64,000 nucleotides of DNA from contig CM057150.1 in NCBI GenBank assembly GCA_029964075.1, forward strand, positions 4,751,717-4,815,716, read 5' to 3'. The notes under the pieces were generated by a model. That model saw only the letters and a program-made list of their open reading frames with translations. It searched no databases and was not told where the DNA came from. The position numbers were made by a program, and so were the translations under genes. Numbering within the stretch: the stretch's first letter is position 1; every line of letters starts with the position of its first letter. Shown in pieces: positions 29,501 through 60,478 of this stretch. Source of the stretch: Patiria pectinifera (lineage: Eukaryota > Echinodermata > Asteroidea > Valvatida > Asterinidae).

Positions 29501-31256
29501 AATGGCATTTCTTTCCATTCCTTTGTAATGCAGATCTACCAAACAACCTGTTTTTGATAGTTAGGCTAAATACCAACCTACTGAAAAGTGCAGTACAATC
29601 CTGAACTGTGAAAAAGAAACTGATTGTTATCATGATTTTTTTCAACAGGTGACCAACGGGGTGGAAACGGCAATACTGCCGTCATTGTCATCGTTGTCAT
29701 TGTCGTTATTATCGTCATCGTCGCTCTAGCCGGTGGAATTTACTATGTCTACAAAAAGGTAAGAACAAGCTTTATGGAGGTGATCGACTTGTAACATTAT
29801 ATATTTGCATAGTAATATTATGTCAATTTCTCCGAGTATGAACTCTAAATTAACCATAGTTGTAATTATGGATCCCTGAAGTCATAATGAATACAGGATT
29901 AAATTGATGTGGCGGACGCTGTGGTCCAAAGGTTACGATGTGCGACTTAGATGACGTGGTGCGTGGGGTCGAACCCTGACGGGGAACATGGTGCTTGTGT
30001 TCTTGGGAAAGACACTAACAATTACCTCTCTCCACCCAGGAGTATGAATGGGTAGAGACCAGAATGCGCTGATCTCGAGCTGCTGCAAAAACTGGTCTCG
30101 TGGCCTGATGAACAGGGGTAGTAATTGTAAAGTGCTTTGCAAACTTGGTCTAAAGCGCTAATATAAGCACCACATCTTTTTTTATTATTATTAATTGAGT
30201 CAATCACAAGTCAGTCCTTGTAGGTTCCCACGACTACATTACAAGGCATCTTATCTCAAGTCAAGTCCCAAGCTATTCAAATAAACTGGAAAAAAAGCAT
30301 TCTATTTTTTTTTATCATCTGTTACTTTCGATTTTGTAAAGTCTTGAGAATATTGAAAATATGTCTGGGATTTTTGATGGGCTTGTGTTGGCCTCAACTA
30401 CAACGCTTGAAAAAATGGCGTGCAAATTTGACACTTAATCCCAAAATAGAGATATCTCTAATTTTAGACTTGCAAATGTACCATTCTTTTCCCCAAAATA
30501 GAGATATCTTTATTGTAATAGAGAGATATATTTTTTTAGACCTGCAAAATTAGCATATTATTCCGAAATAGAGATATAAAGATTCAAAATAGAGATATTT
30601 CAAAAGGAGATAAAACTATGTTTAAAAGACAGGTATTCCTGTATCCACTGGAGATGTCCCTATTACAAATATAAAAATCTCAATATATCTTGATCTTAGG
30701 ATTAAATATTAACCCTTTCCTGACCACATTGACTTGGCTCTCCTCCTACTTTATTGACTTGGCTCTCTCCAGGACCAAATTGTTTGCTCTTAAATTTGCG
30801 AGCCGTCGAAAATAGCAACGTGAAATAAGCCATCCAGTGGAGGATCTGCGTGAGGTTTGGGTCTAAAAAAACCTTGGGCCATCCCCCCCCCAAAAAAAAT
30901 ATTAAAATCATACAGAAAAAAGTAGCACATTCCTGCTAACCCCTCCCCCCGCGAAAGCTAACAAAAAAAGTCAAAGTTGAATCCGCCTTGAAACCCCTCT
31001 TTATTTGTGGATGGTTCAACAGAGGTCTAGCAGCGGGGAGGGGAAGGTGACTCGACCACCAGACAGCGCCTACCAGCCCGTCTCGGGGGAAGTAGCCGAT
31101 GTGGAGTTGGGAACCAAGAAGGACAAATCCTCGGAAGACGAAGAGGGAGGATTCAAAGACAAAGATACAGACAAGGACAAGGACAAGGAGAAGGAGAAGC
31201 TGAAGGATGAAGCAGAGGACAAGGCAGACAAAGACATAGAGAAGGATTCTGATTAG
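2514..31256 (+). CDS. Gene A: Mesh/SUSD2-like membrane protein (NIDO-AMOP-VWD-sushi)
   Basis: Twenty-one coding exons join in frame to 1163 residues: 2514-2577, 10490-10614, 10747-10824, 11649-11873, 13052-13186, 13648-13819, 14803-15075, 15370-15557, 16421-16542, 17990-18298, 21595-21842, 22550-22702, 23261-23428, 24364-24509, 25587-25716, 26814-26964, 27433-27527, 27789-27977, 29294-29470, 29649-29758, 31023-31256. All introns are GT/AG and phases agree at every junction. Domain order is signal peptide, NIDO (about 64-215), E-set-like region (268-420), AMOP (461-646), VWD (647-895), sushi 1 (928-990), sushi 2 (991-1049), transmembrane helix (1059-1081), charged tail. This is the order of insect Mesh, a smooth septate junction protein. 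Vertebrate SUSD2 shares AMOP-VWD-sushi but lacks NIDO. Gene B is its inverted paralog. Orthology to Mesh rather than to another NIDO-AMOP-VWD protein is inferred. The ATG at 2514 was chosen because it directly starts a signal peptide. Confidence 0.9.
4729..4978. mobile_element. MITE with TA target site, 250 bp
   Basis: Terminal inverted repeats begin TGTGATGCGATCAAGCTA on the left and end with the reverse complement GCTTGATCGCATCACA on the right. The inverted match runs for roughly 34 bases with a few differences. TA dinucleotides flank both ends (4727-4728, 4979-4980), as for Tc1/mariner-type insertions. There is no coding capacity. A diverged relative seems to start near 11180, with GTGATGTGATCAAGTGAAAT. 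Confidence 0.7.
7406..7884. mobile_element. Mariner-like MITE, 479 bp
   Basis: The left end CAGAGTGGTGCAAAAAGAAG mirrors the right end CTTCTTTTTGCACGACCCTG. Both sides carry a TA (7404-7405 and 7885-7886), the expected Tc1/mariner target duplication. The interior lacks a transposase. A truncated reverse-oriented relative lies at about 43785-43896 in an intron of gene B. Confidence 0.75.
10353..10400. repeat. Two 17-bp direct repeats with a GAGGGCGCT core
   Basis: AGTGAGGGCGCTCTAAA occurs at 10353-10369 and again at 10384-10400, 31 bases apart, about 90 bases before exon 2 of gene A. The GAGGGCGCT core resembles the CTCF core motif and recurs at 40157, 41907 and 61877. Function is not shown; these could also be remnants of a repeat. 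Confidence 0.5.
10490..13186 (+). CDS. Gene A exons 2-5: NIDO region
   Basis: Exons 10490-10614, 10747-10824, 11649-11873 and 13052-13186 encode residues 22-209. Typical nidogen-like features are [12 protein letters not shown], then VNDNGVLSF, then [20 protein letters not shown] with RET after it, a W-x-S-V-GFQ stretch, and [20 protein letters not shown] before IAWYTS. The family pattern is a small globular extracellular domain whose core reads IAPFWADVD...Y then NxFQxVLxxD...FxxFxY. Exon 2 is 125 bases, as is gene B exon 2. Phases are 1 in and 0 out, matching gene B. Confidence 0.88.
10825..11648 (+). other. Gene A intron 3
   Basis: About 820 AT-rich bases with no exon. GTGATGTGATCAAGTGAAAT near 11180 resembles the terminal repeat of the MITE at 4729-4978, so a degraded copy may lie here. 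Nothing else is recognised. Confidence 0.4.
11938..12182 (+). mobile_element. tRNA-derived SINE, type 1
   Basis: The head resembles a tRNA gene with an A-box-like TGGCCTAGCGGTTAAG near 11946 and a B box GGTTCGAGCCC near 12008. It continues with CTTAAGCAAGGCACTTACCC and a GACGTTAAGCCGTAGGTCCC tail segment. It lies on the + strand in intron 4 of gene A. The 3' boundary is approximate. Confidence 0.7.
12228..12760 (-). mobile_element. tRNA-derived SINE, type 2, split by a MITE
   Basis: Read on the minus strand it starts GAGTGCTGTGGCCTCGTGGT and carries a B box GGTTCGAGTCC. It continues GTGCCCTTGGGAAAGGCACT and, after an insertion at 12300-12538, ends with CCTGATGAACAGGGGTA and a TGTAAAGCGC tail. 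The same head or tail is found at 29911, 37742 and 49219. The MITE therefore landed inside an older SINE. Confidence 0.75.
12300..12538. mobile_element. Foldback MITE, 239 bp, inside a SINE
   Basis: The ends are GGCCCATTTCACGGCGCTGC and a reverse-complementary CCGTGAAATTGGCC. Inner arms GCTAAGCACAAAA and CCAGCCAAAACTCC also recur inverted. A 5-bp TCAGG flanks both sides (12295-12299, 12539-12543). A related element lies at 62826-63064. Confidence 0.75.
13648..16542 (+). CDS. Gene A exons 6-9: linker and E-set-like region
   Basis: Exons 13648-13819, 14803-15075, 15370-15557 and 16421-16542 encode residues 210-460. Exon 6 ends the NIDO-linked segment with [13 protein letters not shown]. Exon 7 begins [20 protein letters not shown], the form of an IPT/E-set beta-sandwich that follows NIDO in Mesh. 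Exon 8 has [14 protein letters not shown] spacing before [12 protein letters not shown] with N-glycosylation sequons NDT, NIT and NQT. Exon 9 reads [10 protein letters not shown] and ends in phase 2. The acceptor at 14802 was taken over the one at 14813 because only it keeps the frame from exon 6. Confidence 0.82.
13980..14308. mobile_element. PiggyBac-like MITE 1, 329 bp
   Basis: TTAA flanks both sides (13976-13979, 14309-14312). The inside starts CCCTGAAAAGGCCGGG and ends CCCCGGACCTTTTAGGG, so the termini are inverted copies and lie exactly at TTAA, as in piggyBac-type insertion. It has no transposase. A 419-bp relative is at 17325-17743 in the same gene. Confidence 0.8.
15589..15915. repeat. 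20-bp GC-rich minisatellite
   Basis: About fifteen imperfect copies of a 20-base unit related to GAGTGTCGACGAGCTCTCGC start some 30 bases after the donor of gene A exon 8. The unit contains TCGA and CTCGCGAG palindromes. Copies differ at many positions, so the array is old. It stands out as GC-rich in an AT-rich intron. Confidence 0.85.
16789..16957. repeat. Tandem duplication, 85-bp unit, two copies
   Basis: Two nearly identical 85-base units begin at 16789 and 16874 with TTCCGACCAACCCT and include TAGGGATCCCGACCCAATAA. Few differences suggest a fairly recent duplication in intron 9 of gene A. Confidence 0.85.
17325..17743. mobile_element. PiggyBac-like MITE 2, 419 bp
   Basis: TTAA at 17321-17324 and 17744-17747 brackets CCCAAAAAGGGCCGGG ... 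CCCGGCCCTATTAGGG. Interior sequence matches the 13980-14308 element (for example AATGGTAATTCTGCTC and GTATCAAAAGATGCGCAAG) but has an extra block near its left side. It lies about 245 bases before the AMOP exon. Confidence 0.8.
17990..21842 (+). CDS. Gene A exons 10-11: AMOP domain
   Basis: Exons 17990-18298 and 21595-21842 encode residues 461-646. The AMOP signature is clear: a Trp/Cys segment [14 protein letters not shown], then [16 protein letters not shown] with NPYCD after it, a second Cys region [15 protein letters not shown], and after the intron [14 protein letters not shown] with SGSF-type spacing and [10 protein letters not shown] at the end. AMOP is an extracellular adhesion-associated domain found in MUC4, SUSD2 and Mesh. 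A 3.3-kb intron splits it. Gene B splits the second half once more. Confidence 0.9.
19403..19415 (+). promoter_or_regulatory. Perfect DR1 nuclear-receptor-type motif
   Basis: AGGTCAAAGGTCA is the consensus DR1 bound by HNF4 and RXR. Further AGGTCA-like half-sites lie within about 50 bases upstream (near 19365 and 19379). Binding is not shown by sequence alone and a chance match is possible. Confidence 0.3.
20139..20307. mobile_element. hAT-like MITE, 169 bp
   Basis: Inverted ends CAGTGGCGTAGCCA ... TGGCTACGCCACTG are flanked by the same 8 bases, TGTGCCCC, at 20131-20138 and 20308-20315. An 8-bp target duplication is typical of hAT transposons. The interior is C-rich and non-coding. Confidence 0.85.
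21380..21575. repeat. 49-bp tandem repeat, four copies
   Basis: Four units beginning CTAACACAACAAAGCACACA start at 21380, 21429, 21478 and 21527. Copies share ACGTTTCGAAGTGTTCGTTC with few changes. The last copy ends about 20 bases before exon 11 of gene A, so the array occupies the branch-point and pyrimidine-tract region of intron 10. Confidence 0.85.
22262..22498. repeat. Dispersed repeat family 2, copy 1
   Basis: This matches 42296-42510 in the same orientation, including CTAAACTGAACAGTGTCTTC-like and ATCACAGCAACA blocks. It lies just upstream of the first VWD exon of gene A; the partner lies in an intron of gene B. No family name or terminal structure is clear. Confidence 0.6.
22550..27527 (+). 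CDS. Gene A exons 12-17: VWD domain and following segment
   Basis: Exons 22550-22702, 23261-23428, 24364-24509, 25587-25716, 26814-26964 and 27433-27527 encode residues 647-927. VWD marks are [20 protein letters not shown] with EYVLV after it, the central beta-strands, and [16 protein letters not shown] with a later YRDFGQQ. GDPH (651-654) is the Asp-Pro autocleavage motif of mucin-type VWD domains and SUSD2. Exons 16-17 carry a C-terminal helical and Cys segment ([11 protein letters not shown]). Gene A has a phase-2 intron inside this last part that gene B lacks. Confidence 0.9.
22971..23172 (+). mobile_element. tRNA-derived SINE, type 3
   Basis: A tRNA-like head contains a B box GGTTCGAATCC near 23020 and an A-box-like GTTGACGTAGCGG upstream. 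The body reads GGGTTTTCCC with TTCTCCCACC further on, a pattern common in invertebrate SINEs. It is intronic in gene A between VWD exons 12 and 13. Boundaries are approximate. Confidence 0.6.
23429..25586 (+). other. Gene A introns 13-14 around exon 14
   Basis: Apart from exon 14 (24364-24509) this stretch shows no gene. It has a C run near 23503-23518 after CAGTGGCGGCGC at about 23461. That resembles one end of the hAT-like elements, but no matching inverted end was found. Intron 14 (24510-25586) shows nothing I recognise. Confidence 0.4.
25780..25995. repeat. Element with telomere-like CCCTAA core
   Basis: Imperfect units of ATGTTCCGACACACCTAT at 25780-25868 lead into CCCTTAACCTAACCCT-type repeats at about 25885-25936. 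An inverted partner unit follows near 25973 (GACATAGGTGTGTCAGAATA). The flanking inverted units suggest a small transposed element with a telomere-like core, not a true telomere. Confidence 0.55.
27789..27977 (+). CDS. Gene A exon 18: sushi domain 1
   Basis: A single exon, phase 1 at both ends, encodes a complete sushi/CCP domain at about residues 928-990. It has four cysteines in order (LMCP, YSCGDGY, RVCDEHG, PSCE), the Gly-Tyr after Cys2 and the conserved Trp in HGVWSD. Symmetric 1-1 exons are the normal unit of sushi exon shuffling. In gene B the matching domain is split into two exons. Confidence 0.92.
28027..28250. mobile_element. hAT-like MITE, 224 bp
   Basis: The 8-bp GCAAGAAC flanks both sides (28019-28026, 28251-28258). 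The left end TCAGTGGCGTAAATC and the right end GATTTACGCCCTG are inverted. The interior has G and C runs like the other members at 20139, 31678 and 34468. It starts 50 bases after the sushi 1 donor. Confidence 0.8.
28259..29293 (+). other. Rest of gene A intron 18
   Basis: About 1 kb with no exon. It includes GTCGACTA-type short inverted repeats near 28312-28330 and 28505-28520, which may mark another degraded element, and several CGCGTGTA motifs near 28763 and 28790. Nothing coding is seen. Confidence 0.4.
29294..29470 (+). CDS. Gene A exon 19: sushi domain 2
   Basis: A symmetric phase 1-1 exon of 177 bases encodes a sushi domain at about residues 991-1049. Cysteines lie in [29 protein letters not shown] and TKCIK, with the Trp in KWTGQE. 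Gene B exon 20 is also 177 bases and reads KCGPLSAPDHG at the same place, so they share descent. Confidence 0.92.
29649..29758 (+). CDS. Gene A exon 20: transmembrane helix
   Basis: After a short Gly-rich juxtamembrane stretch the exon encodes [20 protein letters not shown] followed by GIYYVYKK. This is about 23 hydrophobic residues and a Tyr/Lys stop-transfer end (about residues 1059-1081). It fits a type I membrane protein, with the sushi domains outside. Confidence 0.93.
29911..30193 (+). mobile_element. tRNA-derived SINE, type 2 relative
   Basis: A tRNA-like head ends with a B-box-like GGGTCGAACCC near 29967. The body has CTCTCTCCACCCAGGAGTAT and the 3' part GGCCTGATGAACAGGGGTAG followed by TGTAAAGTGC and a T/TTA-rich tail. 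The 3' half matches the SINE at 12228-12760. It lies in intron 20 of gene A. Confidence 0.7.
31023..31256 (+). CDS. Gene A exon 21: cytoplasmic tail and stop
   Basis: The last exon encodes 77 residues, starting [20 protein letters not shown], and ends at a TAG (31254-31256). The second half is a low-complexity Lys/Asp/Glu run built on KDKD and KEKEK. YQPV fits a YxxPhi sorting signal, though that is only a pattern match. The end (EKDSD) is not a classic PDZ ligand. The tail has almost nothing in common with that of gene B. Confidence 0.88.
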   Translation, partial: RSSSGEGKVTRPPDSAYQPVSGEVADVELGTKKDKSSEDEEGGFKDKDTDKDKDKEKEKLKDEAEDKADKDIEKDSD

Positions 31257-31397
31257 GAGTTTATCGATAGTTGGTAGCAGCAGCTGATTACCACCTAGTT
31301 ATTCTAGAGGACGGCAATGAAAAATGCAACGTGAATAGAAAAATGTCACACCGGGTGGTTTGAATTATTTTCTCTGCTGTGTGAAACAAAGTTTGAT

Positions 31398-31436
31398 AAT
31401 AAAAAGATAAGAGAACAACAGAAAGATGGTAATAAA
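31398..31436 (+). promoter_or_regulatory. Candidate poly(A) signals of gene A
   Basis: AATAAA occurs at 31398-31403 and 31431-31436, 142 and 175 bases after the stop codon. Either could end the transcript with a short 3' untranslated region. Transcript data would be needed to choose. Confidence 0.45.
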
Positions 31437-31677
31437 AGCATGGTTGTCACGTAATAGATGACAAAGATGAGGCAAATAGAAAAAAAAAATAAACAGAAAT
31501 TGCCAACCTTTCCTTTAAGGAGTTTTGGTACGAAAGGTTCAGCCTTTAATTACGTACACTATCAAAGGTTACTAAACTTAAGGCTATGCTGTGTTGAAAA
31601 GATTAAAATCTTTGCCAACGAAATTGTTGGAAAGTTTCGCTATATGATTTGTTTTATGTGGGAATATTGCTTCGTAG

Positions 31678-32061
31678 CAGTAGCGTATCCAGCTTGGAAG
31701 TCGGGGGTGGGGGGGGGGGCAACCGCACATCTGCGCCGAAATGTAGACAGGATTTGTTTTCTCCGGACACTTGGCCTCCGTAAAATCAAAAGCAGGGGGA
31801 GGGATGGTACTTAGCTTCCAAATGGGAGCGCTCTTCAAAACTGACCATTATTATGCATACTGCAAATCATAAACCCATTTTCACGGCGCATTGTAATGGT
31901 TTTTGAGCGGGTTCTTTTTTGGGACTGATGTCAGAACTCTCTAACCATTTAATTGAAATAATTGTTGAACAAAAAATATTGTGAAAATAATCCGCCGGGG
32001 GTGGGGGGGGGGGGGGGGGGGAAGAGTGCCCCCTCTGCCTCCCCCTCTGGATACGCCACTG
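31678..32061. mobile_element. hAT-like MITE, 384 bp
   Basis: The ends CAGTAGCGTATCCAG and CTGGATACGCCACTG are inverted copies. Flanks CTTCGTAG (31670-31677) and CTTCGTAT (32062-32069) match at 7 of 8 bases. The inside has long G runs near both ends and no open reading frame of note. Confidence 0.75.
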
Positions 32062-33172
32062 CTTCGTATGAATCTCGTTTACCTGTTTAGTGCATAACTT
32101 TCCAATGTCCTTATTGTGCATTCGTTTTCAAGTTTAGGTGTTTTTTTTTCTCAATTTGTTTATTTGTTGCGGTAATTAGAGTTATCTATAAACCGTATTT
32201 GTAAATAATTGTATCTGTTGTGCTTAAAGCTTATCGAGAAATATTCTCCAGTTTAATACCAAAAAAAATGTAGGGCTAGTAGTAGCAGTTATACATGTTC
32301 TTAAATATATTGTGGTAATGTAAACTCCGAACAGAAATGGTTTTCAAACTATCTAGCCATCGGCCTATTTTTTGCATGCTGACTGCTTCGTGGGCTGGCG
32401 AGTGTTGCGGTTTACTATCAGGACAATGTGACCAATGAGATATTGCCCTTGCGATGTTGGCTGCAGCCTGCAGGCAAATTCTGCCAAAAGTGGCCAGGCA
32501 GTTGAGGGAAAAGTATACAGGCCAATGTGGCCTTTTTGGGGGAAAAAAAATAATTGCTTCGTCGCCACTGCTACCACAAAGTGATATTATTGGCCACATT
32601 GATCAGGCACACACGTTCTCGGCGGTCATGTTAGAGGTGCACCTCCAAAATGGCTTCTAGCAAAGGTTTATTATCTCCGGTCCAATCCGGCCCTGTGCTA
32701 ATGACCTACTGACCAATGCAGCCGGCTGAAGTATAGAATACATTATATTAATCTTCAATCTTCATACCGTTTGGCGTTGACGCTTATGCCATTCTCGCCA
32801 GAATTCCAAGATTGCCAAGTGGCAGACTTTGTTAAACCAAAACAAGAGCCCTTTTTCAGATCCCATCTGGCAATTTTTGATGTGTCGAAAACCTAATATA
32901 TTTTTCAACAAATGGCACGATTTGAAACTCTCATTTCGGCCTTAATTATTTCTTAATTGGCTTCTTTTAAATTAGTGCTTGGCTTAGTTGTATATTGCAT
33001 TATTCACGTAGACTATAGCTATTCAAAAGGACGATTTTTACGTACTTAAATGCCAAACTAATTTCAAACTACTCTATTGTTCTTTAAAAAAAAATAAAAA
33101 AATTGAGTTGGTTACTCCAAATGTCTGATTTTAAGCAACCTTACTGTTAATCATTACGATCGCATTGTATAC

Positions 33173-33297
33173 CATGTTGTATTTGTTTGCACATTGGATG
33201 TTGTGGTAACGTGATTCCAGCTTTCAGCAAACTGTCCTCTTTTACACTGCATGTGCATCTCTTGAAATGTGATTGGTGTAAAATGGTGACGTCAATT
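33173..33297. repeat. Dispersed repeat family 3, copy 1
   Basis: This is similar to 36540-36658 in the same orientation, with shared blocks such as ATGTTGTG, ATCTTTCAGC-like, CTGCA-GT-CATCT and TTTTGAAAT-like. One copy lies beyond the end of each convergent gene. Confidence 0.45.
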
Positions 33298-33447
33298 TTT
33301 AGTGTGAGCAAAATAGCATTCAAAATTGGTTAAATGGTTGGATTTCCTGTCGGTTGCCCGTTGGTCTGACGTCACATGTAGCATGGTGTCCATGTATTTA
33401 TACACGAAACGGATTGTGAATTTACGGCGATGGTCCTGATAGTCATT

Positions 33448-33565
33448 ACTGGGACGCTTCCATGCCTGAACGCCCATCACATGTGGGTTTTGTATAGGTC
33501 TGTTCACGTCACTAAAGAAGAGTTCATTGAGTGGAATACCGAAGCGAGCTTTGAAGCGTCCCAGT
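33448..33565. mobile_element. Small inverted-repeat element, 118 bp
   Basis: ACTGGGACGCTTC at the left is repeated exactly inverted (GAAGCGTCCCAGT) at the right. No target duplication is clear, so it may be only part of a larger element. Confidence 0.45.
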
Positions 33566-34467
33566 GTGGTGGGTAGCCAACCCAGTAAATCACAAAAATG
33601 GGCAACCCAGATTGGTAAATACCCCAGTTAGTGTTTCAATTTGCGTGTAAAAATAGCTTAAATTTGCCTTTAAACATGTTAACATTTTTGGAAGTCACGA
33701 ATTTGTATTTAGGACAAAAAAATATTGATTCTACAAATCATATGATAATACAATAAAAACAAAGATTTAAATTTCTATTTGGTTTAAAATTTTACAGATC
33801 TATTTATATGAATATTCATTGCACAATTTCTTGATTTGGTCATGTAATGAGTTCGTTTGGGTGACACACATCGCAAAATTCCTAATGTTTCAGTCTTTTC
33901 TCAATACATTTCTTTATTGATGTGAAAAACCGTCGACGGTCTAACTCGTTTCGTTTACATCGTGTTAAAGAAAGTCATGATAGCTTAAGGAATTTGTTAA
34001 AACACCATTTTATTTTTCATATTTTTTTGTTTTAATTATGAGCTATACTCCGTTTAACGACCTGCGCTCTGAACAAAACTGAAATGTTTGATGAAAACTC
34101 TTGGAAACATATGTTAAATCAGTTTGATCGAGATTATGAATAAAAAACAGAATGAAGCAAGATGATTGATTTCTAGAGAGTACAAAAAGAAATGTTTATT
34201 TGTGTTAACTTGGACCCATACACCATTGTTCACTTTACTCTATTTACTTCTTTTAATTTTTTTTTCATTTTTTTTTCTCTTTTCAATACCGTTATTCCAA
34301 TTTTCCAATTTTCGTTTGGTGTTTTTGATAAACATTGTTAAACATGTGCTAAACAGTGCGAGTCTTCAACCACTTTGTGGCTGAAAGTTTATACTATCCA
34401 TCATATTTATATATTATTAAAAAAAAAGTACAGGTGTTATTATGGCATGCACTTCCACTCTGATGCA

Positions 34468-34737
34468 CATGGGCGTCGCCAGGATTTTTTCTAGAGGGGG
34501 GCAAAAAAATCAATTTTGCCCAAAAATGCTTGTATTTCTCAACACATTCTCGATTTATCAGTTTTAGAGGGGGGCAGGGACATTTTGCCCCCCCCCCCCC
34601 CACTCATTAAATTTACACCACTTTGTCTTCGCGCCTCTTTTTCTTTTTTTTTTTTTTTTTCTTTTCTTTTTGTTTTTGCTTTTCCAGGGGGGGGGGGCAA
34701 GTGCCCCCCTTGCCCCCCCCCCCTCGCGACGCCCATG
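34468..34737. mobile_element. hAT-like MITE, 270 bp, perfect 8-bp target duplication
   Basis: CTGATGCA is present at 34460-34467 and 34738-34745. The element begins CATGGGCGTCGCCAGG and ends TCGCGACGCCCATG, inverted. The interior carries paired G and C runs that would fold on each other, plus a T run at about 34628-34675. Confidence 0.85.
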
Positions 34738-35970
34738 CTGATGCATCAATGTTATTAACAATAAGCTGCTTTAAAATTGCAAAATACGAAAACACGACAT
34801 CAATACAAAAATAAAGCGTGGTTAAAAGCAAGATAGTTTGCAAATGTCAACAGCATGTGGCATTACCATCGATGCTAACGATTTCCCTAGAAATGAGCAC
34901 TTTAAAACTGCTCAAGCATGTTTGAAATAAAAAATTCCGTACGTTTAACGTACTGTCGCCGCAAAAAAACACGCAACATTTATTTGAAAAGTTCTGATAA
35001 AGAGCTTTACATCTGATAAGCTTTTTGCAAACCAAAGCCTATTCCATAACTGCATCTACAATGCATTAAGAACATTATTGACCGACGTACTAAGTAAATC
35101 TACATTTAAAGCCTTTTCTCTTTATGTCCAGGGCTTCTCTGCGTACTAAAATAAGGCATTTACATTAACCTCATGATACTTCCTATAATTTAGCACACGA
35201 TACTCCCCACAAATATCTCTACCAGGCAGAGGTGGCATCCCCTCAAAAAATCGACTAAGTCATGCCCCTTCCCACTTTTCGACTTTTCCACGGCTAGTGA
35301 ATTTTGTATGTTGCCCCCCCCCAAAAAAACCCAAACAAACAAAAAAACAAGCAAATACAAATAAAAATTGAGTCTGGCGCAGCCACTGCCACCTGCCTCA
35401 ATCAGCACTGCATTTCGAGATAGCATTTCCCTTACAAAAAAACTTAACTATTTGCCACATATCCCGAATTACGACAGAAATTAAAATACACATATCTTTT
35501 TTTCACGGAGATCAGGATATTATGGGGATGAATTATCACCGGTCCCCCATTGGTTTTAAGGTGTTTGATTGTTTAAAGTATTTTTTTAATCAATCTATGT
35601 TTATTTAGAATAAAAGAATTAGACAATACATCAGAACACAGTTTTGAAAACCAAACAAACATGCAGGCTGGGCACACAACGACAAAACAAAAACACATAC
35701 TATACAATGAAATTACTACGTTGACCAAAAAGGTCCTGAAAAATTATTCTGTATAACCAGCTTTACAGCATGTCTACTCTTGACTAAATGTAACCTGCCA
35801 TAGCATAATGAGGAATAACCCCCATCTTTGACTTTTCAAGTTATATGTATCATGTTAAAACACAAATCATTGGCTTTTCAATGATACTAAATTTATTTCT
35901 GTAGCTGAATTTATTCCAAAGATATGCCTCGGGAACTTCAACTGTGTCCCGCCAATCTTCACCAACCTCA

Positions 35971-36361
35971 TTTCGAGAAAGACGGCTTTGAAAAATAAAA
36001 AATAAGCATTGCGCCGCCAACGGCAGTGATAAACATTCTTCAGTTTTTTTTGCACTTTTGGGGATAATTATTTTTCCCCAACAAAAGGCATAGTGTGAAT
36101 CTTGGATACCTTGACTACTCAAAAATACAAAACAACCAATATCAATTTTGACATGATTTTTCTGCTATATCCGACTTTAGGCGTCTATTACTCAAAACGA
36201 GGTTTTTCGAGAAAAACGGCTTTGAAAAATAAAATATACGCATTGCGCCGCCAACGGCAGTGATAAAAATTCTTCAGTTTTTCCACTTTTGGGGATAATT
36301 ATTTTTCCCCAACAAAAGGCATAGTGTGAATCTTGGATACCTTGACTACTCAAAACTACAA
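35971..36361. repeat. Direct duplication of about 160 bp
   Basis: 35971-36130 and 36205-36361 are nearly identical over CATTGCGCCGCCAACGGCAG, TTTTGGGGATAATTATTTTT and GTGTGAATCTTGGATACCTT. About 74 bases separate them. It lies 480-870 bases beyond the stop codon of gene B and could fall in its 3' untranslated region. Confidence 0.85.
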
Positions 36362-36539
36362 GGTTTGGGGGGGGGGGGAAATTCTTCATTTTGCCACAGG
36401 ACCCTTGCATACAGGCAGCCATCTTTTAAAAGTTTTCCTGTTTAATTCGGCAACAATTGTACGCATTGAAATCTAGATGTGCGTATTCCTACAAAACAAA
36501 CAGACACTTTAAGAAAAGTGCAGTGCAAATAATACAAAT

Positions 36540-36658
36540 CATTTTACATTTGGTTGCAAATCGAATGTTGTGATCACGTGGTTCGATCTTTCAGCGGAGG
36601 GTTCTCTTGTGCACTGCACGTACATCTTTTGAAATATGAAGGGTTTAAATTATTGACA
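36540..36658. repeat. Dispersed repeat family 3, copy 2
   Basis: Partner of 33173-33297. It lies 180-300 bases downstream of the gene B stop codon. Confidence 0.45.
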
Positions 36659-36837
36659 TATACTTTTAAATAATTGCCAACTAACATGCCAAAGATGCTT
36701 AAACGCTTGGGTTACCAGCGGTTGCCTGTCACAATTAATAACAAGGACGTCAAGTTAAAACAAGTCATGGTCTAAAGTCTATCGAATCTGAAACAGCGTT
36801 AGATTAAGTCTATGAACATAACTTCCTTCGTTTTTCT

Positions 36838-60102
<23,265 letters not shown>

Positions 60103-60478
60103 TTCGGTTTTAAAAATAAATTATCCAAAGTAAACAACCAAGATGGCGGTTGTCTATCGAATCCAATTCTAATCTGTACACAAACTGATTGACGCTTAAC
60201 CCATTAATGCACTGCGATATGTAGTAAGCCTACAGAAAGGAGAGTCCAGTCTAAAGGGTGCGTATCATCGCTTAGTATTTGGTGTTCATTATTAACCGTT
60301 GGATTATGTTTGTTTAAGTATAGTAAGGAAGCCCGTTAGGGCCAGGTTCGTCCTTCTCTTTTACAACGTGCATCTCTCTCTTTCTAGCCATATGGTTGTA
60401 AAGGGCGATTTCTAATGTTTACGTAACACTTTATTTTGTACGAAAGCCCTGTAGTGCCATCAAGTATATATTTTGTCC

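Larger units (their letters stand above)
31257..36837. other. Region between the convergent genes
   Basis: It contains the gene A 3' end and non-coding DNA with no further gene. Features are candidate poly(A) signals at 31398 and 31431, hAT-like MITEs at 31678-32061 and 34468-34737, a small inverted-repeat element at 33448-33565, related repeats at 33173-33297 and 36540-36658, a 160-bp direct duplication at 35971-36361, and many G/C homopolymers. The frames here are low-complexity or repeat-derived. Confidence 0.6.

Noticed and set aside
31005..31256. ATG-started frame beginning at 31005 as a separate small gene
   Set aside because: An in-frame AG acceptor at 31021-31022 and the match to the phase of exon 20 show this is the last exon of gene A.
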